64,000 nt of DNA, from the NCBI RefSeq assembly GCF_002224485.1, contig NZ_CP022463.1, positions 876,782-940,781 on the forward strand. The letters are read 5' to 3'. Every line of letters starts with the position of its first letter. Position 1 is the first letter of the stretch. Below are positions 28,614 through 39,977 of this stretch, one piece after another. The notes below the pieces were generated by a model. The model saw only the letters and a program-made list of their open reading frames with translations, ran no database searches and was not told where the DNA came from. The position numbers and the translations under genes are program-made. The stretch comes from Sinomonas sp. R1AF57. Its GTDB lineage: Bacteria; Actinomycetota; Actinomycetes; Actinomycetales; Micrococcaceae.

Positions 28614-28994
28614 TCAGTGGCCTCCCAGCGCGAGCGAGAGATGGCGGATGGCGAAGCCGGCGAAGGCGATCACCCAGATCACGAGGACGGCCCACAGCAT
28701 CTGACGCTGGTACTTGGGGCCGCTCTTCCAGAAGTCCACGAGGATGACTCGCAGGCCGTTGAAGGCGTGGAAGAGGATGGCGGCGACGAGGCCGGTCTCG
28801 CCGAGGGCCATGAGCGGGTTCTTGTAGGCACCGATGACGGCCGTGTACGTCTCGGGGGACACGCGCACCAATGAGGTGTCCAGGACGTGCACCAACAAGA
28901 AGAAGAAGATGACGACGCCGGTGACCCGGTGTCCGACCCAGGACCACATGCCTTCACGGCCGCGGTACAGGGTGCCAGCTGGTTTTGTCGGCAC
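28614..28994 (-). CDS. sdhC: Succinate dehydrogenase cytochrome b556 subunit
   Basis: A 126-residue three-helix subunit. SWVGHRVTGVVIFFFLLVHVLD supplies a conserved His/Arg pair and a likely heme ligand, and LFHAFNGLRVIL holds another. The start is GTG at 28994 with GGGAGG nine bases upstream. It is the first gene of the operon, with a clear promoter about 115 bp upstream. Confidence 0.93.
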   Translation of the reverse strand: MPTKPAGTLYRGREGMWSWVGHRVTGVVIFFFLLVHVLDTSLVRVSPETYTAVIGAYKNPLMALGETGLVAAILFHAFNGLRVILVDFWKSGPKYQRQMLWAVLVIWVIAFAGFAIRHLSLALGGH

Positions 28995-29108
28995 TGAATA
29001 AACCTCCCTGCGGGCACCGGTGCCCGCATGGGGCCCATGCGGAGGGGGCTACCGGTGCGCCAGCTGCCCTGCAGGACGCAGGGCGCGCTCTTCTCGAGCT
29101 CCAGCCTA

Positions 29109-29137
29109 AATCTAGACTTCGCCCACAGCTTACTCAA
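29109..29137 (-). promoter_or_regulatory. Promoter of the sdhCDAB operon
   Basis: On the minus strand TTGAGT (29137-29132) and TAGATT (29114-29109) are exactly 17 bases apart. This lies in an AT-rich patch between the divergent sdhC and mannose-1-phosphate guanylyltransferase genes. The leader to the sdhC start would be about 105 bases; no known riboswitch was recognised in it. Confidence 0.7.
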
Positions 29138-29243
29138 TTTGGGTATTTGGTCCTGTGCAGAGGCGTGGTAATGGTCACAGTCGGCCGGGCTCCCTGCCGT
29201 CCGGGTCGTCGGCGCCGGGAGCGACTGACTTAGAGTTAGGGCG

Positions 29244-30383
29244 ATGAAACTCTCTTCTGCTGCGCCCGGATCGGTCCTCGACCGCTTCGTGGCCGTGATC
29301 CCCGCGGGCGGTGTGGGGACGAGGCTCTGGCCGCTGTCCCGTGCCGCCGCCCCGAAGTTCCTCCACGACCTGACAGGCTCCGGCAGCACCCTGATCCGCG
29401 CGACGTACGACAGGCTCGCCCCGCTGGCCAACGGCCGGTTCCTCGTGGTGACCGGTCTGGCCCACGAGGCCGCCGTCTGCCGGCAGATCCCCGAGCTCGA
29501 CCCGTCCGATGTCGTGCTCGAGAGCGAGCCGAAGGACTCCGGGGCGGCCATCGGACTGGCCGCGGCGATCCTGCACCGCAGGAGCCCGGACATCATCATG
29601 GGCTCGTTCGCGGCGGACCAGGTCATCAGCCCCGACGACGTGTTCCAGGCGGCCGTGCGCGAGGCGGTGTACACGGCGGCCTCGGGCGAGCGCGGGAAGA
29701 TCGTCACCATCGGCATCGAGCCCACCCACCCTTCGACCGGCTTCGGGTACATCCGGGGCGGCGAGGCGCTGGACGTCGAGGGCGCGCCGAGCGCCCGCGC
29801 GGTCGCGGAGTTCGTCGAGAAGCCCAACCGTGAGGTTGCCGAGAAGTACCTCGCCTCGGGGGAGTACCTCTGGAACGCGGGAATGTTCGTCGCCCCCGTG
29901 AAGCTCATGCTCGAGCACCTCGCGGCCAACCAGCCGGTCCTGTTCGAGGGGCTCACCGAGATCGCGGCCGCGTGGGACACCCCTGACCGGGACGAGGTCA
30001 CTGCACGCGTGTGGCCCACGCTGCCGAAGATCGCGATCGACTACGCGGTCGCCGAGCCCGCAGCGGCGGCCGGGGACGTCGCCGTCGTGCCCGGCGCATT
30101 CCGCTGGGACGACGTGGGCGACTTCGCCGCGATCGGCCGGCTCAACAGCGCGCGCGAGGAGGACGCCGTCACAGTCCTCGGCGAGGGTGCCCGCGTCTTC
30201 ACGGAGGACGCGAGCGGGATCGTGGTCTCGGACACGAAGCGCGTCATCGCGCTCATCGGCATCGAGGATGTCGTCATCGTCGACACGCCGGACGCGCTGC
30301 TCGTGACAACCAAGGAGCACGCGCAGAAGGTGAAGAACGCGGTCGCCGGGCTCAAGGCCAGCGGCGACACCGACGTGCTGTAG
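29244..30383 (+). CDS. manC: Mannose-1-phosphate guanylyltransferase
   Basis: A 379-residue nucleotidyltransferase making GDP-mannose from GTP and mannose-1-phosphate, for glycans and lipoglycans. The N-terminal PAGGVGTRLWPLSRAAAPKFL is the pyrophosphorylase signature. FVEKPNREVAEKYL and WNAGMFVAP are sugar-nucleotide binding blocks. The enzyme is the short monofunctional type without an isomerase domain. TAGAGT (29231-29236) ends seven bases before the ATG at 29244, suggesting a leaderless mRNA. It is divergent from sdhC. Confidence 0.93.
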   Translation: MKLSSAAPGSVLDRFVAVIPAGGVGTRLWPLSRAAAPKFLHDLTGSGSTLIRATYDRLAPLANGRFLVVTGLAHEAAVCRQIPELDPSDVVLESEPKDSGAAIGLAAAILHRRSPDIIMGSFAADQVISPDDVFQAAVREAVYTAASGERGKIVTIGIEPTHPSTGFGYIRGGEALDVEGAPSARAVAEFVEKPNREVAEKYLASGEYLWNAGMFVAPVKLMLEHLAANQPVLFEGLTEIAAAWDTPDRDEVTARVWPTLPKIAIDYAVAEPAAAAGDVAVVPGAFRWDDVGDFAAIGRLNSAREEDAVTVLGEGARVFTEDASGIVVSDTKRVIALIGIEDVVIVDTPDALLVTTKEHAQKVKNAVAGLKASGDTDVL

Positions 30384-30443
30384 AAGCGGGCCGTCGCCGG
30401 CAACAATCACTGGCGCACAGCACGGTGACGCTAGAGTGAACGG

Positions 30444-31643
30444 GTGCGAAACTACACGACAGAGGCGGAGCCGACCCCCCTCGTGGGCCCCCGGCTCGAG
30501 AGGTTCCTGGACGAGCTGATCGCGTTCCGCCGGGATCTGCACGCCCATCCCGAGCTGTCGTTCCATGAGTACCGCACCACCGACCGCCTTGTAGCGCGGC
30601 TCGAGGCGGCAGGGCTCGCCCCGAAGCGGCTCGAGGGCACCGGCGTCGTGGTGGACATCGGGACCGGGCCCATCGCCACGGCCATCCGGGGCGACATCGA
30701 CGCGCTTCCGATCATCGAGGAGTCGGGGCTGCCGTTCGCGTCGCGAAACCACGGCGTGACCCATGCCTGCGGACACGATGTGCACACGACGGCGGCGCTC
30801 GGCGCCGCGCTCATGCTCGCCGAGCTGGACCGCGAGCGGCCCCTCCGGGCCACGGTCCGTGTCCTGTTCCAGCCGGCGGAGGAGACCATGCCCGGCGGCG
30901 CGCTCGCGTGCATCGACCAGGGCGTCCTCTCAGGGGTCCCGCGGATCGTCGCGCTGCACTGCGACCCGCGCATCGAGGTCGGCAGGATCGGCACGCGTAT
31001 CGGGCCGATCACGTCGGCTTCGGACACGATCAGGATCGAGCTGACCGGCCGCGGGGGCCACACCTCGCGCCCCCACCTGACAGAAGACCTCGTCTTCGCC
31101 CTCTCCCAGATCGCGATCAATGTCCCTGCCGTCCTCTCCCGCAGGGTCGACGTGCGCAGTGGCGTGTCGATGGTGTGGGGCCAGATCTCCGCCGGTTCGG
31201 CCCCCAACGCGATCCCGGCGTCGGGCTCGATGGCCGGCACCATGCGCTGCCTGGACCGGGAGGCATGGCACAGCGCCGGCGAGCTCCTCGACGAGGTGGT
31301 CCAGCAGGTCGCGGCCCCCTACGGCGTGGACGTGACCCTTGAGCACACCCGTGGCGTGCCCCCGGTGGTGAACTCCGAGCACGAGACCGCGCTCATCGAG
31401 GCCGCCGCTCGCGCCGAGCTGGGGGAGGACGCCGTCGTGCTCACTCCCCAGTCGATGGGCGGGGAGGACTTCGCGTGGTTCCTCGCGGAGGTCCCGGGCT
31501 CGATGTTCCGCCTCGGGACCCACACCCCTGGGGGGGAGGAGTACGACCTCCACCGCGGGGACCTCGTGGTCGACGAGCGGGCCATCGGCTACGGCGTGCA
31601 GGTCCTCACGGCGACGGCGCTGCGGAGCGTCCGCGACCTCTGA
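30444..31643 (+). CDS. M20-family amidohydrolase/metallopeptidase
   Basis: A 399-residue zinc hydrolase of the M20D (IAA-amino acid hydrolase, N-acyl amino acid amidohydrolase) group. FRRDLHAHPELSFHEY, HACGHDVHTTAALGAAL, FQPAEETMPGGAL and the GEDFAWF region hold the metal ligands and the catalytic Glu. The dimerisation lid lies at ~185-290. The substrate is uncertain (N-acyl amino acids or hippurate-like amides). GTG at 30444 is preceded by TAGAGT (30432-30437) with a six-base gap. It stands alone between manC and the nucleoside operon. Confidence 0.9.
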   Translation: MRNYTTEAEPTPLVGPRLERFLDELIAFRRDLHAHPELSFHEYRTTDRLVARLEAAGLAPKRLEGTGVVVDIGTGPIATAIRGDIDALPIIEESGLPFASRNHGVTHACGHDVHTTAALGAALMLAELDRERPLRATVRVLFQPAEETMPGGALACIDQGVLSGVPRIVALHCDPRIEVGRIGTRIGPITSASDTIRIELTGRGGHTSRPHLTEDLVFALSQIAINVPAVLSRRVDVRSGVSMVWGQISAGSAPNAIPASGSMAGTMRCLDREAWHSAGELLDEVVQQVAAPYGVDVTLEHTRGVPPVVNSEHETALIEAAARAELGEDAVVLTPQSMGGEDFAWFLAEVPGSMFRLGTHTPGGEEYDLHRGDLVVDERAIGYGVQVLTATALRSVRDL

Positions 31644-31797
31644 AACGGGCACAGCCCGCCACCGGCGCAGGCCCTGTGCCGCCGAGGTAACGAATCGCCA
31701 ACGATTGCCCGCCCGCTGGCGCCGCCGCCTATGTGAAGGATTCGTTTGGCGAGTAGGTTGTGAGTCGTACCACGCGCCCGCGTCTCTGGAGGACTCC

Positions 31798-32910
31798 ATG
31801 AACCCCACACGTTTCCGTCTGCCCAAGGCCGGATTCGCCGGCGTCGCCGCTGCCGGTGCTGCCGCGCTCGTGCTTGCCGGATGTGGTCAAGCCCCCTCGA
31901 GCGGGGGATCCTCGGGCAGCGCCTCGGCCTCGAACTACCTCGGCTGCATGGTGTCCGACTCCGGGGGCTTCGACGACAAGTCCTTCAACCAGTCCGGGTA
32001 CGAGGGCCTCCAGAAGGCGGCCAAGGACCTCGGCATCCAGGAGAAGCACGTCCAGTCCAAGGCGGACACCGACTACGACCCGAACCTGCGCTCGATGGTC
32101 CAGGCGGGCTGCAAGCTCACCGTGACGGTCGGCTTCCTGCTCGGCGACGCGACGAAGAACATCGCCACCGCCAACCCGAACAGCCACTTCGCCATCATCG
32201 ACTTCTCGGACCCGTCGTTCCCGAAGAACGTCAAGCCGATCGTCTACGACACGGCCCAGGCCGCCTTCCTCGCGGGCTACCTCGCAGCGGGCACCTCGAA
32301 GACGGGGAAGGTCGCGACCTTCGGCGGCCTCAACATCCCCACCGTGACGATCTTCATGGACGGATTCGCGGACGGGGTCAAGTACTACAACCAGAAGAAG
32401 AACAAGAACGTCCAGGTCCTCGGCTGGGACAAGGACAAGCAGGACGGCACGTTCGTGGGCGACTTCAAGTCCATCGACAAGGGCAAGGTCCTCACGCAGG
32501 GCTTCCTCCAGCAGGGCGCGGACATCATCCTCCCCGTGGCCGGCCCGGTCGGCGCCGGAGCAGGCTCCGCGGTCCTCGACGCGAAGAAGGCCGGGACCGA
32601 CGCGAAGCTCATCTGGGTCGACTCGGACGGCTATCTCACGGCCCCCGACTACAAGTCGGTGCTCCTCACCTCGGTCCAGAAGACCATGGCCAACGCGGTC
32701 GAGTCGGTGATCAAGGACGACAAGGACGGCAAGTTCGACTCCACCCCGTACGTGGGCACCCTCGAGAACGGGGGAGTGGCACTCGCGCCGTACCACGACC
32801 TGGACTCGACGGTCCCCTCCGACCTCAAGAGCGAAGTCGACCAGCTCAAGAAGGACATCATCTCGGGTTCTGTCAAGGTGACCTCGAAGTCCAGCCCGGT
32901 CTCCAAGTAG
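31798..32910 (+). CDS. BMP-family nucleoside-binding lipoprotein
   Basis: A 370-residue substrate-binding lipoprotein of the Bmp/PnrA family, which binds purine or other nucleosides. The signal peptide ends in LVLAGC with Cys29 as the lipidated residue. Conserved blocks include SDSGGFDDKSFNQSGYEG, DYDPNLRSMVQAGCKL and IWVDSDGYL. The ATG at 31798 has GGAGG six bases upstream. It begins an operon with an ATPase, two permeases, cdd and a nucleoside phosphorylase, which supports nucleoside uptake. An imperfect inverted repeat (31695-31706 and 31739-31752) lies in its promoter region. Confidence 0.92.
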   Translation: MNPTRFRLPKAGFAGVAAAGAAALVLAGCGQAPSSGGSSGSASASNYLGCMVSDSGGFDDKSFNQSGYEGLQKAAKDLGIQEKHVQSKADTDYDPNLRSMVQAGCKLTVTVGFLLGDATKNIATANPNSHFAIIDFSDPSFPKNVKPIVYDTAQAAFLAGYLAAGTSKTGKVATFGGLNIPTVTIFMDGFADGVKYYNQKKNKNVQVLGWDKDKQDGTFVGDFKSIDKGKVLTQGFLQQGADIILPVAGPVGAGAGSAVLDAKKAGTDAKLIWVDSDGYLTAPDYKSVLLTSVQKTMANAVESVIKDDKDGKFDSTPYVGTLENGGVALAPYHDLDSTVPSDLKSEVDQLKKDIISGSVKVTSKSSPVSK

Positions 32911-32948
32911 CCGCAGGGCTGCGTCCGTCAGCATCCAGCATGAGCGCC

Positions 32949-32978
32949 GCGCCGTCCGCCCTCACGGGCGGGCGGCGC
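32949..32978 (+). terminator. Hairpin between the binding protein and ATPase genes
   Basis: Arms 32949-32961 and 32966-32978 pair over 13 bp with one G-T and a four-base loop, just upstream of the ATPase start. It probably ends part of the transcription or stabilises the upstream mRNA, giving more binding protein than transporter. Confidence 0.65.
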
Positions 32979-33033
32979 TGGCATGATGGGCAGTGACGCT
33001 GGCCCCACCCACGCGAAGGGGATGGTTCCACCC

Positions 33034-34606
<1,573 letters not shown>

Positions 34607-34614
<8 letters not shown>

Positions 34615-35887
34615 GACCCGAAACGCCCCGGAGTCGGCGCAGGGCCCGCAGCCGGTCCCCGCGCCCGAGGCTCCTGGCCGGCACGACGAGGAGTCTGTCT
34701 TCCGGCGGATCGTCACGGGGACGCCGATGGTCTCGCTGCTCTCCGTGGTCCTGGCGATCGTGATCGGCGGCGTGCTCATGGCGGTGACGAACCCGAAGGT
34801 CGCCGCGGCGGCGGGCTACTTCTTCGCCCGGCCGTCCGACACCCTCTCCGAGGTCCTCCGGCCCTACGCGGCACTCGTTCAGGGGTCGATCTTCAACTGG
34901 GAGGGCACCGACGCTGCGGCGATGTTCTATCCTCTCGCCGAGACCCTCACCGTGTCGGCGCCGCTCATCTTCGCGGGCCTCGGCGTCGCCATCGCGTTCC
35001 GCGCCGGCCTCTTCAACATCGGCGCCCAGGGCCAGCTCATCTTCGGCGCGATGTTCGGGGCCTATGTGGGATTCACGTGGCATCTGCCGGTCGCTGTGCA
35101 CCTGCCGCTCGTGGTGCTCGCAGGCATCGTCGGCGGCGGCCTCTGGGGCGGCCTCGTCGGCTTCCTCAAGGCGCGCACCGGCGCCCACGAAGTCATCGTC
35201 ACGATCATGTTCAACTACATCGCGAGTTTCCTCCTGCTGTTCCTCCTGACGCAGCCAGGCTTCCAGCGCTCCGGCTCGACGAACCCGATCTCCCCGTTCC
35301 TGGATGAGACAGCCCTCTTCCCCGCGCTCCTCGGACCACAGTTCCGGCTGCACGCGGGGTTCATCCTCGCCATCCTCGTCACGTGGGGCGTGTGGTGGAT
35401 CCTGTCCCGCTCCACGACCGGCTTCGAGTTCCGCGCCGTAGGCGCCAACCCGAACGCCGCGCGGACCGCCGGGATCAATGTGAACCGGGCCACGGTGCTC
35501 GTCATGGCCCTCGCCGGCGCCCTGGCCGGACTCGCCGGGATTGCCCAGGTCTCGGGCACCGAGAAGTACCTCTCCGCAGGTGTCGCGGCGTCCATCGGCT
35601 TCGATGCCATCACCGTGGCGCTCCTGGGACGTTCGACGCCGTGGGGCACCTTCTTCGCGGGCCTCCTGTTCGGCGCCTTCCGGGCCGGCGGCGTCTCGAT
35701 GCAGGCCGTCACCCAGACGCCGATCGACATCGTCCTCGTCATCCAGTCGCTCATCGTCCTGTTCATCGCGGCCCCTCCGCTCGTGCGCGCCATCTTCGGC
35801 CTCAACCGGCGCCGGAAGAAGCGAGACGACGCGCCGTCCCCCACCCCCACGCCGGCCGCATCGGGCCAGAGCGGAGCCGCGTCATGA
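34607..35887 (+). CDS. Nucleoside ABC transporter permease 1
   Basis: A 426-residue membrane protein of the BPD_transp_2 family (NupB/YufP-like) with eight to ten hydrophobic segments after a ~45-residue polar N-terminus. AFRAGLFNIGAQGQLIFGA and the AVGANPNAARTAGINV loop are family signatures. The basic, Pro-rich C-terminus is cytoplasmic. The ATG at 34607 follows GGAGAGACGC and overlaps the ATPase end, so the genes are translationally coupled. Confidence 0.93.
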
Positions 35888-37347
35888 CCGCGACCACGTC
35901 AGCGCCACGGCCCGCGGGGGCAACCGTGCCGGCGGTGGGCAGGGCGCTCGTGAGCTGGAAGACCGCTGTGGGCCTGACCATCCTCGCAGTGGCGGGCACG
36001 CTCATGTTCGGCGTCCTCTCGGGCAGCAAGAACGCCGCCTTCGGCCTCGTCGACACCGGGGGAGAGGCCTCGATGGTCGCGGCGTGGCTAGCGTTCGCTG
36101 TCGCCCTCGCCGGCGCCGGCTGGTTCGGCTACCTGTGGTACCGCCAGCGCCGCACCCCGGCGCGCTGGGTTCCCGGGGCCTTCGCGGCGGCCGTCGTCGT
36201 CTTCGTCCTGTCCATCCTCGGCGTCGCCAACGTCACGCTGATCACGCTCAGCGCACCCGTAGTCGGGTGGCTCACCGCGGTGATCATGCTCTCGGTGGCC
36301 GGGTACTCCGTGTGGCTCACGGTCCGGTCGCGCACGACGCCGCGCTGGGCCACCGCCGTCTTCGCCGTCGCCTTCCTGGTGGGCTTCCTGACCTGGATCG
36401 TGGCCGGCGGCGCGGCCGAGACGCCCTACATCTCGCTTGCCGGCCTGCTCGCCGGTGCGGTGACGCTCGCCGTCCCGCTCGTTTTCGGGTCCCTCTCCGG
36501 CGTCCTGTGCGAGCGCTCCGGGATCGTGAACATCGCGATCGAGGGACAGCTCCTCATGGGCGCATTCAGCGCCGCCGTCGGGGCGACGATCGCCCAGAAC
36601 GTCTACGTGGGCCTCGTCTCCGCGGCGGTCGCGGGAGCTCTCGTCTCCCTCGTTCTGGCCCTTGTGAGCATCAAGTACCTCGTGAACCAGATCATCGTCG
36701 GCGTCGTGCTGAACGTCCTGGTGGTGGGGCTGACCAACTTCCTCTTCTCGACGCTCCTGACCGAGAACCCCGAGGGGCTCAACAAGCCACCGCATCTGGG
36801 CAGCATCGCGATCCCGGTCCTCGCCGACGTCCCCCTCATCGGGCCCATCCTGTTCCGCCAGTCCCTCGTCGGGTATCTGATGTATGTCGCCGTGATCGTG
36901 GTCTACGTGGGCCTGTTCCACACGAGGTGGGGCCTGCGGGTCAGGGCTGTCGGTGAGCACCCCCAGGCTGCGGACACGCTCGGCGTCAACGTCAACCGGA
37001 CCAGATTCTGGAACACCATCCTCGGTGGCGCCGTGGCAGGGATCGGCGGATCGTTCTTCACGCTCGTGGCTGTGGACGCCTTCAGCAAGGAGATGTCCGC
37101 CGGCCGCGGCTACATCGCCCTGGCCGCGCTCATCTTCGGGCGCTGGAACCCGATCGGCGCGTTCCTGGCCTCGCTGCTGTTCGGCTTCGCGGACAACCTG
37201 CAGAGCGTCATCACCATCATCGGCTCGCCGGTGCCGAGCCAGTTCATGGCGATGCTCCCGTACGTCGTCACGGTCTTCGCCGTGGCCGGCCTCGTGGGCC
37301 GCTCGCGCCCGCCGGCCATGGAAGGCATCCCCTATGTCAAGCAGTGA
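35884..37347 (+). CDS. Nucleoside ABC transporter permease 2
   Basis: A 487-residue second permease (NupC/YufQ-like). The conserved core (residues ~190-480) has ERSGIVNIAIEGQLLMGAF and VGEHPQAADTLGVNVNRTRF. About 180 extra N-terminal residues contain four or five additional helices that the standard ~310-residue protein lacks; extended forms are seen in actinobacteria. The start overlaps the previous stop as ATGA at 35884. It pairs with permease 1 as a heterodimer. Confidence 0.92.
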   Translation: MTATTSAPRPAGATVPAVGRALVSWKTAVGLTILAVAGTLMFGVLSGSKNAAFGLVDTGGEASMVAAWLAFAVALAGAGWFGYLWYRQRRTPARWVPGAFAAAVVVFVLSILGVANVTLITLSAPVVGWLTAVIMLSVAGYSVWLTVRSRTTPRWATAVFAVAFLVGFLTWIVAGGAAETPYISLAGLLAGAVTLAVPLVFGSLSGVLCERSGIVNIAIEGQLLMGAFSAAVGATIAQNVYVGLVSAAVAGALVSLVLALVSIKYLVNQIIVGVVLNVLVVGLTNFLFSTLLTENPEGLNKPPHLGSIAIPVLADVPLIGPILFRQSLVGYLMYVAVIVVYVGLFHTRWGLRVRAVGEHPQAADTLGVNVNRTRFWNTILGGAVAGIGGSFFTLVAVDAFSKEMSAGRGYIALAALIFGRWNPIGAFLASLLFGFADNLQSVITIIGSPVPSQFMAMLPYVVTVFAVAGLVGRSRPPAMEGIPYVKQ

Positions 37348-37771
37348 GCCCCGCGCGGCCGGCCCCGAGATCGACTGGGATGCCCTCACGGCCGCGGCCA
37401 CCGAGGCGATGGCCGCGGCCTACGCCCCCTACTCGAGGTTCCCTGTCGGCGCCGCGGCGCTCGTGGACGACGGGCGCACCATCACGGGCTGCAACGTCGA
37501 GAACGCCTCCTACGGCCTGACACTCTGCGCCGAGTGCACGCTCGTGGGCCAGCTTCAGCTCGGTGGCGGCGGACGCCTTGTGGCCTTCGTGTGCGTCGAC
37601 GCCGAGGGCACGGTCATCATGCCCTGCGGGCGCTGCCGGCAGCTCCTCTACGAGTTCCGCGCGCCCGGCATGCGCCTGCTGACGGTGAGCGGGGAACGCT
37701 CCATGGACGAGGTCCTCCCGGACGCCTTCGGGCCCCAGGACCTCCCCGACGACCGGAAGGACACCACGTGA
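37334..37771 (+). CDS. cdd: Cytidine deaminase
   Basis: A 145-residue zinc enzyme deaminating cytidine and deoxycytidine to uridines. NVENASYGLTLCAECTL (zinc Cys and catalytic Glu) and PCGRCRQLLYEF (two zinc Cys) are intact, the tetrameric short type. The ATG at 37334 has GGAAGG eight bases upstream and overlaps the permease by 14 bases. Placement right after the transporter indicates salvage of imported nucleosides. It overlaps the next gene as GTGA. Confidence 0.96.
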   Translation: MSSSEPRAAGPEIDWDALTAAATEAMAAAYAPYSRFPVGAAALVDDGRTITGCNVENASYGLTLCAECTLVGQLQLGGGGRLVAFVCVDAEGTVIMPCGRCRQLLYEFRAPGMRLLTVSGERSMDEVLPDAFGPQDLPDDRKDTT

Positions 37772-39102
37772 CCCTGCCAGAAGCCGCAGCCGAGGCACAC
37801 GAGCCGCACGACGCCGTCGACGTCATCCGCGCCAAGCGCGACCGGGGCGAGCTCACCGACTCCCAGATCGACTGGGTCATCGACGCGTACACACGCGGCG
37901 CGGTCGCCGACGAGCAGATGTCCGCCCTCGCCATGGCGATCCTCCTGAACGGGATGACCCACCGCGAGACGGCCCGATGGACGACGGCGATGATCGCCTC
38001 AGGCGAGCGCCTCGACTTCTCCTCGCTGCGGACACCCTCCGGCGGACAGCGCCCCACGGCGGACAAGCATTCCACCGGGGGAGTGGGTGACAAGATCACG
38101 CTCCCGCTCGCCCCGCTCGTCGCCGCCTTCGGTGTGGCGGTGCCCCAGCTGTCCGGCCGAGGCCTGGGCCACACGGGCGGGACGCTGGACAAGCTCGAGT
38201 CGGTCCCGGGCTGGCGCGCCTCTCTCACGAACGCCGAGATGATGGCCCAGCTCGACGGGGTTGGCGCCGTCATCTGCGCCGCGGGCGCGGGGCTCGCGCC
38301 GGCCGACAGGAAGCTCTACGCCCTCCGGGACGTGACCGGGACGGTCGAGGCCATCCCGCTCATCGCCTCCTCGATCATGAGCAAGAAGATCGCCGAGGGA
38401 ACCGGCGCGCTCGTCCTCGACGTCAAGGTGGGCTCCGGCGCGTTCATGAAGGACGAACAGTCCGCCCGCGAGCTTGCCCAGACCATGGTCGCCCTGGGCC
38501 AGGACGCGGGGGTGAACACGGTGGCGCTCCTGACTGACATGGGCACACCCCTCGGTCTCACGGCAGGCAACGCCATCGAGGTCGAGGAGTCCGTGGAGGT
38601 GCTCGCGGGCGGCGGCCCCGAGGACGTCGTCGAGCTCACCGTCCGGCTCGCCGAGGAGATGCTCGCCGCGGCGGGGGTGCGCGACGCCGATCCCGCCGCC
38701 GCGCTCAAGGACGGCCGCGCGATGGACGTGTGGCGCCGCATGATCTCAGCCCAGGGCGGCGACCCCGACGCGCCCCTGCCACGGGCCAAGGAATCGGAGA
38801 CCGTCTACGCGCCCGCCGACGGGACGCTGGTGGGGCTCGACGCCCTCGCGGTGGGCGTCGCCGCGTGGCGGCTCGGAGCCGGCCGGGCGCGGAAGGAGGA
38901 CGCCGTCCAGGCGGGAGCGGGAGTGCGGCTGCATGCCAAGCCCGGCGCGTCGGTCCGCGCCGGCGAGCCGCTGATGACCCTCCTGACCGACACCCCCGAG
39001 CGCTTCGAGCGCGCCAAGGAGGCCCTCGAAGGTGCCGTGACGATCGCCCCGGAGGGGGCGCGGCCGGGACGGAGGCTCATCATCGACCGCATCGCCGGCT
39101 GA
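37768..39102 (+). CDS. deoA: Thymidine/pyrimidine-nucleoside phosphorylase
   Basis: A 444-residue phosphorylase splitting thymidine or uridine into base and (deoxy)ribose-1-phosphate. The signature SGRGLGHTGGTLDKLESVPG and the phosphate-binding KHSTGGVGDK are present, with the C-terminal lever domain from ~350. It takes the uridine made by Cdd. GTG at 37768 overlaps the cdd stop and has GGAAGG upstream. Whether it prefers thymidine or accepts both pyrimidines cannot be read from sequence. Confidence 0.94.
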   Translation: MTLPEAAAEAHEPHDAVDVIRAKRDRGELTDSQIDWVIDAYTRGAVADEQMSALAMAILLNGMTHRETARWTTAMIASGERLDFSSLRTPSGGQRPTADKHSTGGVGDKITLPLAPLVAAFGVAVPQLSGRGLGHTGGTLDKLESVPGWRASLTNAEMMAQLDGVGAVICAAGAGLAPADRKLYALRDVTGTVEAIPLIASSIMSKKIAEGTGALVLDVKVGSGAFMKDEQSARELAQTMVALGQDAGVNTVALLTDMGTPLGLTAGNAIEVEESVEVLAGGGPEDVVELTVRLAEEMLAAAGVRDADPAAALKDGRAMDVWRRMISAQGGDPDAPLPRAKESETVYAPADGTLVGLDALAVGVAAWRLGAGRARKEDAVQAGAGVRLHAKPGASVRAGEPLMTLLTDTPERFERAKEALEGAVTIAPEGARPGRRLIIDRIAG

Positions 39103-39194
39103 GCTGCGCCCCTCGCCTACGCCTCAGGACGGGTGACGGCGCGCCGGACCGCGTGCGACACTGGACTGACCGATATTCGCGAGGAGTCCCCGGC

Positions 39195-39932
39195 ATGCTG
39201 GAAAGCATCAATGAAGTGATTCTCCATGCCGCCGGGCAATGGTGGATCTACCCCATCCTGCTCGTCTTCTTCTTCATAGACGGCTTCGCGATGGTGGCTC
39301 CGAGCGAGACGCTGATCGTGGCGCTCGCGGCCTACTGGCGCCACAGCGGCGAGCCCAACCTCTGGATCCTCGGCCTCACGGCGCTCGTCGGCGCGATCGC
39401 CGGCGACAACATGGCGTATATGCTCGGCCGGAAGATCGGCACGGAGCGGTGGAAGTGGATGCGCCGGCCCAAGGTGCAGAAGGTCTTCGGCTGGGCGCGC
39501 CACGAGCTCGACAAGCGCGGCGCGGTGCTGATCTTCACCGCGCGCTACATCCCGTGGGGCAGGGTCGCGGTCAACTACGTGTCCGGCAGCACCGGGTTTC
39601 GGCACCGCACCTTCTTCTGGCTCGATGCGTTCGCCTGCCTGACCTGGGTCGGCTACTCGCTCGGCGTCGGCCTGCTGGCGAGCTCCTTCCCCTGGCTGCA
39701 CCACAACCCGCTGCTCAGCGTCGTCGTGGCGGTCGTCTTCGCGCTCGTCCTCGGCGTGGCCCTCGACCACTCAATCACGCTGTTCCACCGCTGGCGCGAC
39801 ACCGTCGATGCTCGGAAGGCGGCAACCCGCGCCGCCGCGGACCACGAGCGGGAGCTGCGCGAGCACCCGCACCCCCACGCCGACGACTACGCTCCGCGGG
39901 AGCACGAGAGTTCCACCACGCCGCGCGAGTAG
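39195..39932 (+). CDS. DedA-family membrane protein
   Basis: A 245-residue protein of the SNARE-associated/DedA family, linked in other bacteria to lipid carrier flipping and membrane homeostasis. FFFIDGFAMVAPSETLIVALAAY and GDNMAYMLGRKIG precede the conserved RYIPWGRVAVNYVSGSTGF. Four to five membrane segments; the C-terminal 45 residues are His/Glu-rich and cytoplasmic. GAGGAG lies nine bases before the ATG. It is probably its own unit, 92 bp after deoA. Confidence 0.9.
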   Translation: MLESINEVILHAAGQWWIYPILLVFFFIDGFAMVAPSETLIVALAAYWRHSGEPNLWILGLTALVGAIAGDNMAYMLGRKIGTERWKWMRRPKVQKVFGWARHELDKRGAVLIFTARYIPWGRVAVNYVSGSTGFRHRTFFWLDAFACLTWVGYSLGVGLLASSFPWLHHNPLLSVVVAVVFALVLGVALDHSITLFHRWRDTVDARKAATRAAADHERELREHPHPHADDYAPREHESSTTPRE

Positions 39933-39977
39933 CGCGCCGTCTGGAACGCGGGTCGGGGCTTCTCTAGAGTTGAGCCC

